A stretch of DNA of 64,000 bases from Candidatus Obscuribacter sp. (GCA_016718315.1 JADKDV010000012.1:1-64000), one strand, 5' to 3'; shown: positions 1-9,788, counted from the first letter of the stretch. The notes: generated from the letters alone by a model not told the origin. Numbers and translations are program-made.

Positions 1-737
1 CGCTACTGAGACGCAGCGGTATTAAAGAGCACATTGGCGATACTTTTCAAATCCACCCCATGCTCAAGGTAACGGCCCTCTTTGAGGAAGAAATAGACGC
101 CCACAAAAGTGTCATGCCGCTTTTGCAAGTCAAAGAATTTTGGCCAGATATATCACTGGGCGGTTCATTTTTTAGTGTGGGTCACCTGGCCATAAATCTA
201 GCCGACAACTGGCTTGACACAAGAGAATCCATCGTCAATTACAGACGCATGGCCAGTTACTATGTTGGAGTACGCGGCACTGGTAGTGGTAGCGTGCGCG
301 CATCAATGACTGGAGACGGCGATGCCGTGCTCAAATACGAGCTATCAGATGTCGATGTGCGCCATCTCAGCCAGGGACTGGCCAGACTCTCGACCTTGCT
401 TTTAGCAGCAGGTGCCAGCGAAGTCTATCCTTGCGTCTATGGTTTGCCCAAAATCACATCCGAGCTAGATAGTGTGCGCTGGCTCGACGAGACCTTACCG
501 CGCTCAGCTCTAAGCCTCACTACTGTGCATGGTTTTTCGACCTGCCCCATTGGCGAGCGCCCCGAGCGCTGTGCTGCCGACAGCTACGGCAAAGTGCATG
601 GTCTGACCAATCTTTATCTGGGCGACGCCAGTATGCTACCGGATTCGCCTGGTATCAATCCTCAAGGTACTATTATGGCGATCGCCAGACGTAACGCTCT
701 CAACTTTGCGCAAACACATAAAAACGGGAGAAATTAA
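1..737 (+). CDS. GMC-family oxidoreductase, C-terminal part (5' partial)
   Basis: The reading frame is open from base 3, so the gene starts before the window; about 244 C-terminal residues are present. They match the substrate-binding and C-terminal domains of FAD-dependent glucose-methanol-choline oxidoreductases. The conserved end is visible: TVHGFSTCPIGE, with the catalytic His and the family Cys-x-x-Gly, then LYLGDASMLPDSPGINPQGT, with the second catalytic residue as Asn. The His-Asn pair is usual for cholesterol-oxidase-like and long-chain alcohol members, but the substrate cannot be told from this part. The FAD-binding N-terminus lies outside the window. The stop TAA overlaps the next gene's ATG by one base (TAATG), so the two are probably translationally coupled and may act on the same metabolite. 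Confidence 0.85.
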   Translation, partial: LLRRSGIKEHIGDTFQIHPMLKVTALFEEEIDAHKSVMPLLQVKEFWPDISLGGSFFSVGHLAINLADNWLDTRESIVNYRRMASYYVGVRGTGSGSVRASMTGDGDAVLKYELSDVDVRHLSQGLARLSTLLLAAGASEVYPCVYGLPKITSELDSVRWLDETLPRSALSLTTVHGFSTCPIGERPERCAADSYGKVHGLTNLYLGDASMLPDSPGINPQGTIMAIARRNALNFAQTHKNGRN

Positions 738-1786
738 TGAGCTTAGCCATCGTCACTGGTGCCCCGGGTTGGCTTGGTACAAGGCTAGTGGATACACTGC
801 TAAACGGTCTGACTGAGGCTCCGCTGGTCAGTGCGCCTCTCTTTACACAAGTGCGGGTGTTGGCACTGCCAGATGCTGATATAAGTGATCTCAAGCGATT
901 TGGCAGCGCAGTAGAAATAGTCCACGGCGATCTCAAAGATGGTAGCGGCGTGCCCAAACTATTTAGCAATGCTGAGGGCGCTACAATCTTTCATGTGGCA
1001 GGCATAATCCATCCCACCGGTGGTGTCAAAGAGCTCTATCAAGTCAATGAGAACGGCACTCAGACCATGATGGATGCAGCTTTGCGCGTCAATGCCAAAC
1101 GTTTTATCCATGTCTCATCTAACTCGCCAATAGGCATTGCTAAGGCTGGCTCGACAATCTTTGACGAAAAAAGTCCCTACAATCCCTATATGAATTACGG
1201 CAAAAGCAAAAAAGCTGGCGAAGATATCGTCAACAAGGCTCACGCTACAGGCAAAATAGAAACGGTGATAATCCGCCCACCGTGGTTTTATGGACCAAAT
1301 CAGCCAGCCAGACAAACTCTCTTTTTTACAATGGTAAAAGATGGTAAGGCACCGATTGTAGGCAGTGGTAATAATCTACGTTCAATGGCTTATATCGACA
1401 ATATCTGTCAGGGTCTTTTGCTTTGCCACAAAGTAGAAGAAGCCAAAGGCAACACCTACTGGATTGCCGACAAAGAACCCTACTCTATGAATCAAGTAAT
1501 AGACACAATCGAAAAAGTCTTGACCAATGACTTTGGTATCGCCTGCCAGGGCAAGAGAATTAGACTGCCTGACCTGGCATCGGAAGTGGCAGTGGCCATC
1601 GATGGCACACTGCAAGGTCTGGGACTGTATCACCAGAAGTTTCATGTACTCTCCGAAATGAATAAAAACATTGCTTGCTCAGTTGCCAAAGCCGAGCGAG
1701 AGCTGGGCTACAAGCCAACCGTAGCACTTGAAGAAGGAATGAGACGCAGTATCGATTGGGTCTTAAAACATGGACAAACAATCTAG
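737..1786 (+). CDS. NAD(P)-dependent epimerase/dehydratase (extended SDR)
   Basis: 349 residues, the normal length for an extended short-chain dehydrogenase. The Rossmann glycine motif is TGAPGWLG at residues 7-14. The catalytic Ser lies in HVSSNS (about 125-130) and the Tyr/Lys pair in YGKSK (154-158), so the active site looks intact. The overall pattern is closest to 3-beta-hydroxysteroid-dehydrogenase-like or sugar-epimerase-like members; the substrate is unknown. The ATG overlaps the stop of the GMC oxidoreductase, and the 3' end overlaps the following membrane-protein start by 17 bases, so this is the middle gene of a compact operon. A GMC oxidase next to an SDR suggests successive oxidation steps on an alcohol or sugar, possibly tied to the downstream glycosyltransferase-like protein; this is inference from context. 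Confidence 0.85.
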   Translation: MSLAIVTGAPGWLGTRLVDTLLNGLTEAPLVSAPLFTQVRVLALPDADISDLKRFGSAVEIVHGDLKDGSGVPKLFSNAEGATIFHVAGIIHPTGGVKELYQVNENGTQTMMDAALRVNAKRFIHVSSNSPIGIAKAGSTIFDEKSPYNPYMNYGKSKKAGEDIVNKAHATGKIETVIIRPPWFYGPNQPARQTLFFTMVKDGKAPIVGSGNNLRSMAYIDNICQGLLLCHKVEEAKGNTYWIADKEPYSMNQVIDTIEKVLTNDFGIACQGKRIRLPDLASEVAVAIDGTLQGLGLYHQKFHVLSEMNKNIACSVAKAERELGYKPTVALEEGMRRSIDWVLKHGQTI

Positions 1787-3297
1787 CAAAACAATACTGG
1801 GCAGCGCTCTACTGATCTCGGCACTGACTGTAGCAGCAGCTTATGCCATATTTTTTTGTTATGCTCTCAGTCAAAATCAAGCAATCGAATACGAAGGTCC
1901 CTGCCTCTGGGCCTCCACACAAATTGCCCGTGCACTCAATCCTTATCCGCTCTCCCCTCTCAGCCAGAGTCCATATACAGTAATAATCTATCCACGCTCT
2001 ACTTTATCGTCTGTGCACTCTTTGAGCATGGTGAGCCAAACTATCTCTGCCCAGGCTGATATCCATAGGAGCCAGTCTCCTTACCGCTGTTTTTTACTAT
2101 AAATTTTTACGCCAGCTCTTTGCCAAAAGCACCAGTATTGGTGGCACAGTATTACTGATGAGTTTTATGGCAATCTGGCTCTGGTCAGCCAAAGGTCGCG
2201 TCGATCAGCTATCTCTGGCACTCTCGGCTCTATCACTTTGGCTCTATGCCCGCAGTCAGGGTCCGACAGCAATAGTGCGCCCACTAATCGCCTCAGCAAT
2301 AGCCCTGGTCCTGGCCACAATGACCAAACAGCCCTCAGCACTCTTAGCACCAGCTCTTATCTTGGACCTGCTAATAGCCAGACGCAATCAAGCGGCAGCT
2401 ATCTTTACTGCCAGTTTTGCCACTGCTCTTTTAAGCATGCTCGGTCTAGCCCAAATATTAACTGGTGGCGGCTTTATTGCTCACATGCGCTTTGCCTCCC
2501 ATATGCCATTTGAATGGCGCTATCTGGCTGAGAGACTAGCTCTCATGTATGTTGACTGGCCCAAATTTATACTTGCTACTCTGGCAATTCCACTGGCATT
2601 GATCTACAAAAACAAAGCGACGCATGACTTAGATCCCAATGAGCCGCGCGCGCCAAACCAGCCGAACAAGCCAAACCCACTCAGGCTCGCGCTTTTAATG
2701 ACACTGACCACTTTACCTGTGACATTTTATACGGCTGGCACCGCCTACAGTAACGTCAATCACTTCCTGGTACTGCTCCTGCCCCTGCCCGTGCTCATTG
2801 CCAATATGGTAGAGAGCACCGCCCACTCAGCCAAAGCCGGCAAAATCATCTCATTTTTGTACGGTAGCACTCTTTTAGTCTCAGGTTCCCTACTGCTCTT
2901 TTTGGCCGTAGCGCTCTTTAACCCGTCCGCCTGCCAGCACAAACTGGAATTAACGAGGCCAGTCACAAACACGGAGCTAAAGGGTCTGATGCAAGGCAAA
3001 CTCGTCCTCAGTGAGGACGGCGGCTATGGTCCACTATTTGGCGCAATCAGCGAGCCTGTCGATATCACAACCTTTATCCAGGTGATGGGAGTGAAGGGCA
3101 CCCAGGCTAAAGACATGCTCAAAAATGTGGAAGCTAAAAAATATGCGGTGGTGGTGATAAACCATCAAGAATTTACCGGCGAGCGCAAAATGGCGCAGTG
3201 GGACGGTGACGTAATCGAGGCAGTCAAGCGCAACTACAGACTACTGGGACAGACAAACGGTAACTGTGAGGTGCAGGATGTCTACCTGCCTAAATAA
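1770..3297 (+). pseudogene. GT-C-type polytopic membrane protein, broken by two frameshifts
   Basis: Three frames must be joined to give one protein of about 508 residues: 1770 to about 1994, about 1995 to 2040, and 2041 to 3297. Both breaks are explained by one missing base each (within ccacg near 1994 and after aa at 2039-2040); restoring them gives continuous hydrophobic protein. The repaired N-terminus has a membrane anchor, then an extracytoplasmic loop. The middle has the pattern of GT-C glycosyltransferases (mannosyltransferase/ArnT/GT39-87 style), including KGRVDQLSLALSALSLWLY and a following TKQPSALLAP segment. Many transmembrane segments follow, then a soluble tail of about 100 residues. 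The ATG lies inside the 3' end of the epimerase gene. Two errors so close together may be assembly errors rather than real inactivation. Family call moderate; donor and acceptor unknown. Confidence 0.6.
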
Positions 3298-3312
3298 ATG
3301 GGCAAATAGGGA

Positions 3313-3318
3313 TATAAT
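3313..3318 (+). promoter_or_regulatory. possible -10 box for the HD-like gene
   Basis: A perfect TATAAT lies 23 bases before the ATG at 3341, in the short gap after the membrane-protein gene. No convincing -35 box is visible at the right distance, so this is only a candidate. Confidence 0.3.
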
Positions 3319-3340
3319 GGTGGGCTAACCGGGAGAGGAC

Positions 3341-4948
3341 ATGGCCGAGAGTAAAGCCATCCGCGCTAAGGGTGAAGACGAAATCGATAAAGGCGACGCT
3401 GGCACTGCGTCGATAGATGGACGAGCACGCTTTTTAACGCTCTCAAACAATGAGAAGTGGCGCTCACTCTTTCCACCGCTCAAAGATGAGCCAAAAGCTA
3501 TGGCTGACCTGCGTGTTGATCTGGCAGAAGTACCAGTATTGGCGCAAGACGGCAAAGTAACCAATATCTACGACAAGCTCGAAGCAGAGCCACTGAGCCG
3601 CAAAGACAAAGACATGATCTGGCATTGCCTGGCGCTGGTGCGCGAGTCCTATATCTTGCTAGAAGCCCGAGACAGCAAAGAAAGTGGGGCTGGCTACCAG
3701 TGGAACATGAACTGGATGCATACACGCGCAGAGCTGGACCAGGTACTGGAAGCTAGCCGCTGCCTCGATCTTGATCATACTGAGACGCGAGACGCCCTTA
3801 TTGCCTCGATTTTTAGTGATGCTGTCAAAAATCGCGGCAACTTTATCATCCACAACATCCATGGTGCAGAAGCAGCCGCCCTGGTTTTGTCTTACTTTTT
3901 TGACCCCACCAATAGCGAAGACATGCACTCAGCAGAGCGCATTGTCCTGGCTATCAAACAACACCAGATTGCCCCACCCGAATTTATGGCGCGCACTGTC
4001 GCTGTGTTTTTAATCAGACAATTTCAACTAGAACCATTTGACAGACTGGTGGCACGCAGCGCTACAACCGACATACATAAAGGTCGACTGCACAAAATGG
4101 TGCTGTCTATCTATAGCAAAATCAGGCAGCCTTATGTCAAAGCCCATTTGACAGCCGATCTTGGACGCATTGATTTTACCGCCGAAGAAAGAGAAATGTT
4201 GCTCGAAATCGGCATCGAAGACTGGTATGTGCCCCATCCCGAAGTGAGAGCCTCAGCCATTGCCCACGCTCTCATAGCAGGCGACCACTCGATTAACTAC
4301 AACAATCCCGATGGATTCGCCAAAATTGCCTTAATCAGGGGTCCTTACACTGAAGCTTATTTTGAAGATGGCACCATATATGATTCACTGGAATCAGCCA
4401 TGGCCAGCTTTGGTGATAGCTACAATATCCTCTTGCCAGAAGTCCGCTCCCTGGCACTCAATGGCATACGCCGCACACACTCTGCCGTTACTCGCGTGCT
4501 GCGCATCATGACCGAGCTATTTGCTGGCATCACAGTAGGCCCCAGAGACAACATCAATAGCCTCTCCGGTAACGAACTGGTCAGAGAAGCAATTGAAAGA
4601 GCGCGTCAAAAAAATCCAGATATTTTTGAATCAAGCCAGGGCTATAGCTCAGATGAAGGCCACAAAAACAAAGAACGGGCTATTAAAAGAGTCGGTGATA
4701 TTTTGATTGCCTGGAAAAAAGAAAACGGTACTATGCCCTTTTGCGAAAGAGAGCATAGCCAGTCTGAGCCAGGTCCAGGACGGTTACCATTTTGGAATAC
4801 ACCACTGCGCTATCCACTGCGCGATCAGCTCGGTGAGCCGATTATTTCCAGCCTGACAGAGCTTGAGCAAAAACAATTTGCCTTTGCCTTTCGCATCAGA
4901 GAAATAGCCGTAGAGCTATTACGTGCTGAACAATGGTTCTTTAACTAA
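3341..4948 (+). CDS. HD-superfamily-like protein of unknown function
   Basis: 535 residues, preceded by a good ribosome binding site (gggagaggac just before the ATG). No signal peptide or membrane segment is visible, so probably cytoplasmic. Residues about 150-215 resemble an HD phosphohydrolase core: Asp160 sits in a SIFSD context, followed by HNIHGAEAA (His171 and His174) and AIKQHQ (His208). The usual His-Asp doublet is Ser-Asp here, so metal binding may be altered. The remaining about 300 residues are helical and not recognised. It is followed after a few bases by an exported TPR protein. The HD assignment rests on motif spacing alone; the alternative is an uncharacterised helical family. 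Confidence 0.55.
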   Translation: MAESKAIRAKGEDEIDKGDAGTASIDGRARFLTLSNNEKWRSLFPPLKDEPKAMADLRVDLAEVPVLAQDGKVTNIYDKLEAEPLSRKDKDMIWHCLALVRESYILLEARDSKESGAGYQWNMNWMHTRAELDQVLEASRCLDLDHTETRDALIASIFSDAVKNRGNFIIHNIHGAEAAALVLSYFFDPTNSEDMHSAERIVLAIKQHQIAPPEFMARTVAVFLIRQFQLEPFDRLVARSATTDIHKGRLHKMVLSIYSKIRQPYVKAHLTADLGRIDFTAEEREMLLEIGIEDWYVPHPEVRASAIAHALIAGDHSINYNNPDGFAKIALIRGPYTEAYFEDGTIYDSLESAMASFGDSYNILLPEVRSLALNGIRRTHSAVTRVLRIMTELFAGITVGPRDNINSLSGNELVREAIERARQKNPDIFESSQGYSSDEGHKNKERAIKRVGDILIAWKKENGTMPFCEREHSQSEPGPGRLPFWNTPLRYPLRDQLGEPIISSLTELEQKQFAFAFRIREIAVELLRAEQWFFN

Positions 4949-5798
4949 ATGAAAACCCTGATTGCGCGCACACTGACTATAAGCGCCTGCATTTGTGCGT
5001 TTTGTAGTAACACGGCTCAGGCACAGTTTCAGGCTATCCCAACTAATTTGCCACCGCAAGCCGCTCAAGCCTGGCGCAATGCCCGCAATCAGGCCACAAA
5101 AGAAAACTACAAAGCAGCCCTGCAGTACATGGATGAGTGCATCAAACTTTGTCCAAATGCTTTTCAAGCTTACCTTGATCGCGCTGCTCTCAAATCCTCT
5201 CTGGGAGAGTATGAAGCAGCCAAGAAAGATTGGGAGTATGTGGCCTTAAATTGCCAAAACAACAAACTTATCAAAGCCGTATCGCACTGCTCTCTGGCTG
5301 GTTACTACAGTGGCAAAGGTGACCTTATCAATGGTCTAAAAAACTATGATATGGCTGTCTCTCTCAACCCAAAATACACCACAGCCCGCAAAATGAGAGC
5401 ACAGGTGCTTATCAGTGCCAATCAAATCAGCAAGGCACTGGCAGACTATGACTATCTAATCAATACAGCTACTGGAGGTAATACAGAGACCTACCGCTTT
5501 GAGCGCGCGCGTGTTTGCGAGCGAGCTGGTCTCTACAAAGAAGCCAAGCAGGACTATGATCAAATCCTGCTTGTCGAAAAGGATCAGGATGAGGCGCTCT
5601 ACAAACGGTCTATTTGTCTTGGTAAAGTTGCCTTGAAATAGACCTGGCATCAAAGACATTAATGATGCCATCAAGTATAGTGGCGACAACAGTCGCTATC
5701 TAGAAACCAGGGCACAAATCTACGACAAACTCGGCAAAAGCTCACTTGCCAAACAAGATAGAGCCAAAGCTAAAAGTATCAATGGTTTCTTTGAGTAG
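4949..5798 (+). pseudogene. exported TPR protein, one frameshift
   Basis: The protein starts with a signal peptide (cleavage likely after AQA, about residue 26). It continues with tandem tetratricopeptide repeats, for example AWRNARNQATKENYKAALQY and later YDQILLVEKDQDEALYKRS. TPRs are protein-binding scaffolds, so a periplasmic or cell-surface scaffold role is likely. The frame meets TAG at 5639-5641, but the next frame continues the same repeat (RPGIKDINDAIKYSG) to TAG at 5796-5798. Removing one A from the run at 5636-5638 joins them cleanly as VALNRPGIKD. The repaired protein has about 282 residues. The single-base nature of the break and similar breaks nearby suggest a sequence error rather than a real pseudogene. 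Confidence 0.7.
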
Positions 5799-7274
5799 GC
5801 AGTTGCAATACATTCAGTATGGGTTGGCAAGATTGACCACCGATTTGATGGAGTGGTAGCATCATCTAGCTAACCTATTAGTTAGACAAATACAGTACAG
5901 TGCGCCCTGGTATTCATGGAAGTTTATAGCGTCAGTTGATGGTAACGGCAAAATACTGAGCATTAGCCAGAACTGTTTTGACGCGTGGAAACTGGCTAGC
6001 GACGAGCTTATTGGCCGGTCAATTTTTGACATCCTTTATACCGAAGACCAGCTGACAGCACAGCAAGCACTATTGTCTGCCACTTTTATGAAGCAGCCAA
6101 CTAAGTTTGAATGTCGTGTCAACCGGCGCGACGGCATGGTTGTGCCGATGTACTGGACCGCTCAGTGGTCAGACGTAGACGATGCCATGCTGCTGGTAGC
6201 TCAGGATCACATCGCACCAAGCCAGGGTCAAAACGATCCCTTCAAAGAAAGCCGCGAATTGCTTCGTTTCCTTATGGAAAGCATGCCTATGGGTATGTTT
6301 TTAGCCAGTGTTGACGGCAAAATTGACTTTGCTAACAAACTATTGGAGACGATGCTTGAGACTGGCTCACTGGGGCTTTCTGAGCGCCTGGTCAAGGCTG
6401 TTTTTCCAATGGAAATGCGCCTGGGCTCAAGCGGTGAAAATGCTTTCGCTGCCTATATCGATCGCAAAACCCAGATGCGCATCTTGACTGCCAAACAAAG
6501 AGAAATACCGATTGAGTTTTCGCTCAAGCGCATCAATGTCGGCAGCTTGCCAATGTATCTCGGTGTGGTTGTAAACACAAGCGAACGCTATGAGCTGGAG
6601 CGCACTAAACAAAAGTTTTTGGACAGCGTCAACAATCAAATCAAAGGTCCTCTCACCGCCATCATGCTACATATAGAGCTGACTCTTGAGGGCGTCCACG
6701 GCACGCTACACGAGCAAGGCAAACGCCGCGCTGAGTCAATCCTCGGCGATATCCGCGAAATGATGGCTAGTATCGACAGCCTTTTGGAAGTAAACAAGCT
6801 ACAACAAGGTAGTTTTGAGCTTGACCTGGCACCAAACAATCTAATGAGCCTGGTCAGACAAACACTGATGATGATGCTCTCCGATATCCGCGAAAAAGAG
6901 TTGGTCCTCGAAATCAACGGACCAGAACCAGCAGTAATGGTGGACGAAGAAAAAATATTGGGAGTAATAGTCACTCTCTTTAATAACGCGATCAAATACT
7001 CACCAGTAGGCGCCAAAGTAAGAGTGCAGATTATCGAGTCTCAGGACAAAGCAAGAGTCGAAATCATCGACCGTGGTCCTGGTATGACCGACGATCAAAA
7101 AAGACGCCTTATTTGACCCGCTCAGACAGCCCCGCAGTGACAGCCGAGACAGGATCAGTTGGCACAATACTTGCCGCCAAACAAATCGTCGAAAAACACG
7201 GCGGTAATATGGGCGTAATAAGCCACCAGGGTGCTGGTTCTAATTTTTGGTTTGAATTGCCCAGAGCAGAATAA
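5782..7274 (+). pseudogene. PAS-containing histidine kinase, acceptor His replaced; in-frame TAG and 3' frameshift
   Basis: The ATG at 5782 overlaps the end of the TPR gene and opens a helical leader. A TAG at 5857-5859 interrupts it, and the same frame then continues (HHLANLLVRQIQYSAPWY) into a PAS domain (VDGNGKILSISQNCF ... GRSIFDILY). A second PAS-like domain follows at about 6250-6600, then a HisKA-like dimerisation helix and a HATPase domain with an intact N box (FNNAIKYSP) and G1 box (IDRGPGM). In the H box the sequence is DSVNNQIKGPL, so Asn (codon 6634-6636) stands where the phospho-accepting His should be. Near 7109 one base is missing in a T run; after repair the frame continues (TRSDSPAVTAETGSVG ... 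FWFELPRAE) to TAA at 7272-7274. About 497 codons in all. No start codon exists between the TAG and the PAS domain, so the TAG is either an error, a suppressed codon or a real lesion. Confidence 0.7.
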
Positions 7275-7386
7275 GTCGGCTCTGCGTAACTGTGGTGCCA
7301 GGACCTGAGAAAAATCTCGGGTTAGAGGGATGCACCAGGCTTTATTATAGCGAATATACAAAGACCTCGTTTTATCGGAGAAAATC

Positions 7387-7815
7387 ATGAGCGCTACACC
7401 TGAGTTAGTCAGCATCTGCCTTTGCGAGCGTCTTTTGCAAGATGTCTTTAGAAGAGACTCTGTTACACTCGTCAATGTGCACAACAGTGTCGCCTCCCAG
7501 GGCTTCCCTATACTGATCCCGGTAATCTATGCCTTTGCTCAGTTGAGTCCATCACCAAAGCCGTTTACCTATAAGTTTGTCATTACTGATAGCAAAAACG
7601 CAGTTGTGACCGCATCACTGTCAAGCGAAGTCGCCGCCCTTCACCACAAAAACGCTCTACACAAAGTAATTGGCGCCTTCACCAGCCTGGTTTTACCAGC
7701 TGCCGATGTTTACACCGTCACACTTTTTATTGACGACAAGGCTATTGGTACTATTCCATTTGAAGCAGCTATGGTCCAAGCTGAAGAGCTAGCCACAACA
7801 AACTTCCAACCCTAA
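7387..7815 (+). CDS. conserved hypothetical protein, DUF6941-like
   Basis: 142 residues, no signal peptide or membrane helix. The arrangement (early line about a role in CERLLQDV, SVTLVNVHNSVASQGFPILIPVIYAFAQL, then beta-rich segments ending in VTLFIDDKAIGTIPFEA) resembles the small beta-sandwich DUF6941 family. Members of that family are widespread and have no assigned function. It stands alone between the histidine kinase and a bidirectional terminator. Family recognition is from memory of the pattern and should be treated as tentative. Confidence 0.55.
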   Translation: MSATPELVSICLCERLLQDVFRRDSVTLVNVHNSVASQGFPILIPVIYAFAQLSPSPKPFTYKFVITDSKNAVVTASLSSEVAALHHKNALHKVIGAFTSLVLPAADVYTVTLFIDDKAIGTIPFEAAMVQAEELATTNFQP

Positions 7816-7837
7816 TTCGGTACCGTATACGACACCA

Positions 7838-7876
7838 ACAAGAAGGCAGACCAGTTAACTGATCTGCCTTCTTGTT
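7838..7876. terminator. bidirectional intrinsic terminator
   Basis: A 12-bp perfect stem (caagaaggcaga at 7839-7850 with tctgccttcttg at 7863-7874) is extended inward by the palindrome cagttaactg after one mismatch. A TTTT run follows on the plus strand. It sits between the convergent ends of the DUF6941-like gene and transketolase and can serve both. Confidence 0.8.
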
Positions 7877-7895
7877 TTACTGAATGTCGGGCGTC

Positions 7896-9788
7896 TTAGA
7901 CCATTGCCTTTACAGTGGCAACGATACTAGGGCAGGAGATACCGGCAGCATCCATGAGTTCATGAGGAGTACCTGAGCCGGGCATTTCGCGTACTGCGAT
8001 TTTGACCACTCGGGGTGTCTCTTTGGTAGCCAGTTTGGAGCCGCGTGCTGGAGGAGCTTTGATTGAAAAAGCTTCGAGCACAGCATCCCCGATACCGCCT
8101 TCGGCGAAGTGATCTTCGACGACAACGAGGGTACCGGTTTCTTTAGCGGCGGTAGCCAGTGTAGCTTCGTCAATTGGCTTGATTGAGTAGAGGTCGATTA
8201 CTCTTACAGCAATGCCCTGACCTTTGAGTTCTTCATAGGCTTTGATGCATTCATGCAGAGTGATACCAGCACCAATCAATGTGCATACATCTTCTTTGGA
8301 TGAGTAGAGCACTTTGGAGCCACCGATGGCAAAACTATCTGAATCTTTGTAGAGAGTCTTGGTTTTTTCTCTTGTCGTGCGCATGTAAGAGATGCCATCA
8401 CGTTTGTACATTTCTTCGAGCAAACGTACAGTAGATACGGCATCCGATGGATAAAGCACGACTGACTCGTGTACCGCTCTCATCATGGCAATGTCTTCGA
8501 GCGCCATTTGGGATGGTCCATCAGCTCCAATAGAGCAGCCGGCGTGAGAGCCGCAAAGACGGATATTACCGCGAGAAACAGCTCCCATACGGATAAAATC
8601 AAAGGCGCGGGATAGAAATGCAGCAAATGTAGAAGCAAATACTTTTTTGCCTCTAGTGCCCAGACCCAGTCCTACACCGACCATAAGCTGTTCGGCGATA
8701 TACATTTCAAAGTAACGATCAAGAAACGCTTTGGCGAATTTTTCAGCGTAAGTAGAGTTTGATACTTCAGCATCAACTACTACCACATCGCTGTAAGCAG
8801 CACCAAGAGCCTTGAGAGCGTCGCCGTAGGCTTCGCGAGTAGCAGCAGGTCCGCTATAAGTAGGAGCGATAAACTTGCCATTGCCGGTAATTTCGGCAGT
8901 CATCTTTTTCTTTTCAGGCATGGGCTTTGGTAGAGCCACTTTGACTGAAATATTCTGATTGCCGCCAAGAATTTTCACAGCTTCTTCAGCTTGCTCGGCT
9001 GATAGTGGCTTACCATGCCAGTTATCTTGATTGGCTGTGAGCGGTATGCCATGACCTTTTTCGGTTTTGGCGATGATGATTGTAGGCTGACCATGTGTAG
9101 CCAGTGCTTCTTTGTAGGCAGCATCGATTTGATCGAGGTTGTGACCATCGATTTCGATTGCATGCCAGCCAAAAGCGCGAGCGCGCTCTGCGTATACAGG
9201 AGAGTTCCATCCCAGAGCGGTTTCGCCGCGTTGACCAAGACGGTTCATATCAAGGATAGCGACCAAATTGTCCAGCTTGTAGTGACTGGCGCATTGCAGT
9301 CCTTCCCAAACTGAGCCTTCGGCCATTTCGCTATCGCCAAGCAATACCCAGACTTTATAGTCGAGCTTATCGAGAAACTTGCCGTTAAGAGCCATACCAA
9401 CAGCCAGAGGCAGCCCCTGACCAAGCGAACCGGTAGCAACATCGACCCAGGGAATAATTTTGGGAACTGGGTGACCTTCAAGGCGTGAACCAAACTTACG
9501 CAGGCTCATCAGTTCCTTGTCGGTGACAGCGCCAGCGGCTTTGTACATCGAGTAGAGCAAGGGGCAAGCGTGACCTTTGGAGAAGATCAAACGGTCGTTA
9601 TTAGCGTATTCAGGTTTGTCAAAATCGTAGTGCAAATATTTGGTCATCAAAACAGCCATGAGGTCAGCTGCTGACATTGATGAGGTCGGATGACCGGAGC
9701 CGGCTTCGGTCGTCGAGCGTATGCTATCAACCCGGAGTTGACTGGCCAGCGCTTTGATAGTCTCCACAGCTGTCTGAACTTCCACCAT
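7896..9788 (-). CDS. tkt: transketolase
   Basis: 630 residues from the ATG at 9788, chosen because AAGGAG lies 7 bases upstream; an upstream in-frame extension of 21 codons has no such signal. Thiamine-diphosphate enzyme that moves two-carbon ketol units between sugar phosphates in the pentose phosphate and Calvin-type pathways. The N-terminal PP domain has GSGHPTSSMSAADLM (His33 region) and the ThDP/metal motif GDSEMAEGSVWEG near residue 150. The pyrimidine domain starts near residue 310 (YGDALKALG ... DAEVSNSTY), and the C-terminal domain (DLYSIKPID) is present. The full-length single-chain organisation is normal, although the sequence style is that of the shorter archaeal/actinobacterial-like or human-like transketolases rather than the E. 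coli type. It is divergent from the M1 aminopeptidase and ends at a shared terminator. Confidence 0.93.
   Translation of the reverse strand: MVEVQTAVETIKALASQLRVDSIRSTTEAGSGHPTSSMSAADLMAVLMTKYLHYDFDKPEYANNDRLIFSKGHACPLLYSMYKAAGAVTDKELMSLRKFGSRLEGHPVPKIIPWVDVATGSLGQGLPLAVGMALNGKFLDKLDYKVWVLLGDSEMAEGSVWEGLQCASHYKLDNLVAILDMNRLGQRGETALGWNSPVYAERARAFGWHAIEIDGHNLDQIDAAYKEALATHGQPTIIIAKTEKGHGIPLTANQDNWHGKPLSAEQAEEAVKILGGNQNISVKVALPKPMPEKKKMTAEITGNGKFIAPTYSGPAATREAYGDALKALGAAYSDVVVVDAEVSNSTYAEKFAKAFLDRYFEMYIAEQLMVGVGLGLGTRGKKVFASTFAAFLSRAFDFIRMGAVSRGNIRLCGSHAGCSIGADGPSQMALEDIAMMRAVHESVVLYPSDAVSTVRLLEEMYKRDGISYMRTTREKTKTLYKDSDSFAIGGSKVLYSSKEDVCTLIGAGITLHECIKAYEELKGQGIAVRVIDLYSIKPIDEATLATAAKETGTLVVVEDHFAEGGIGDAVLEAFSIKAPPARGSKLATKETPRVVKIAVREMPGSGTPHELMDAAGISCPSIVATVKAMV

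Noticed and set aside
6670..6680. The nearby His in IMLHIEL as the phospho-acceptor of the PAS kinase
   Set aside because: It is about four helical turns after the H-box position, not where the acceptor sits in the HisKA fold.
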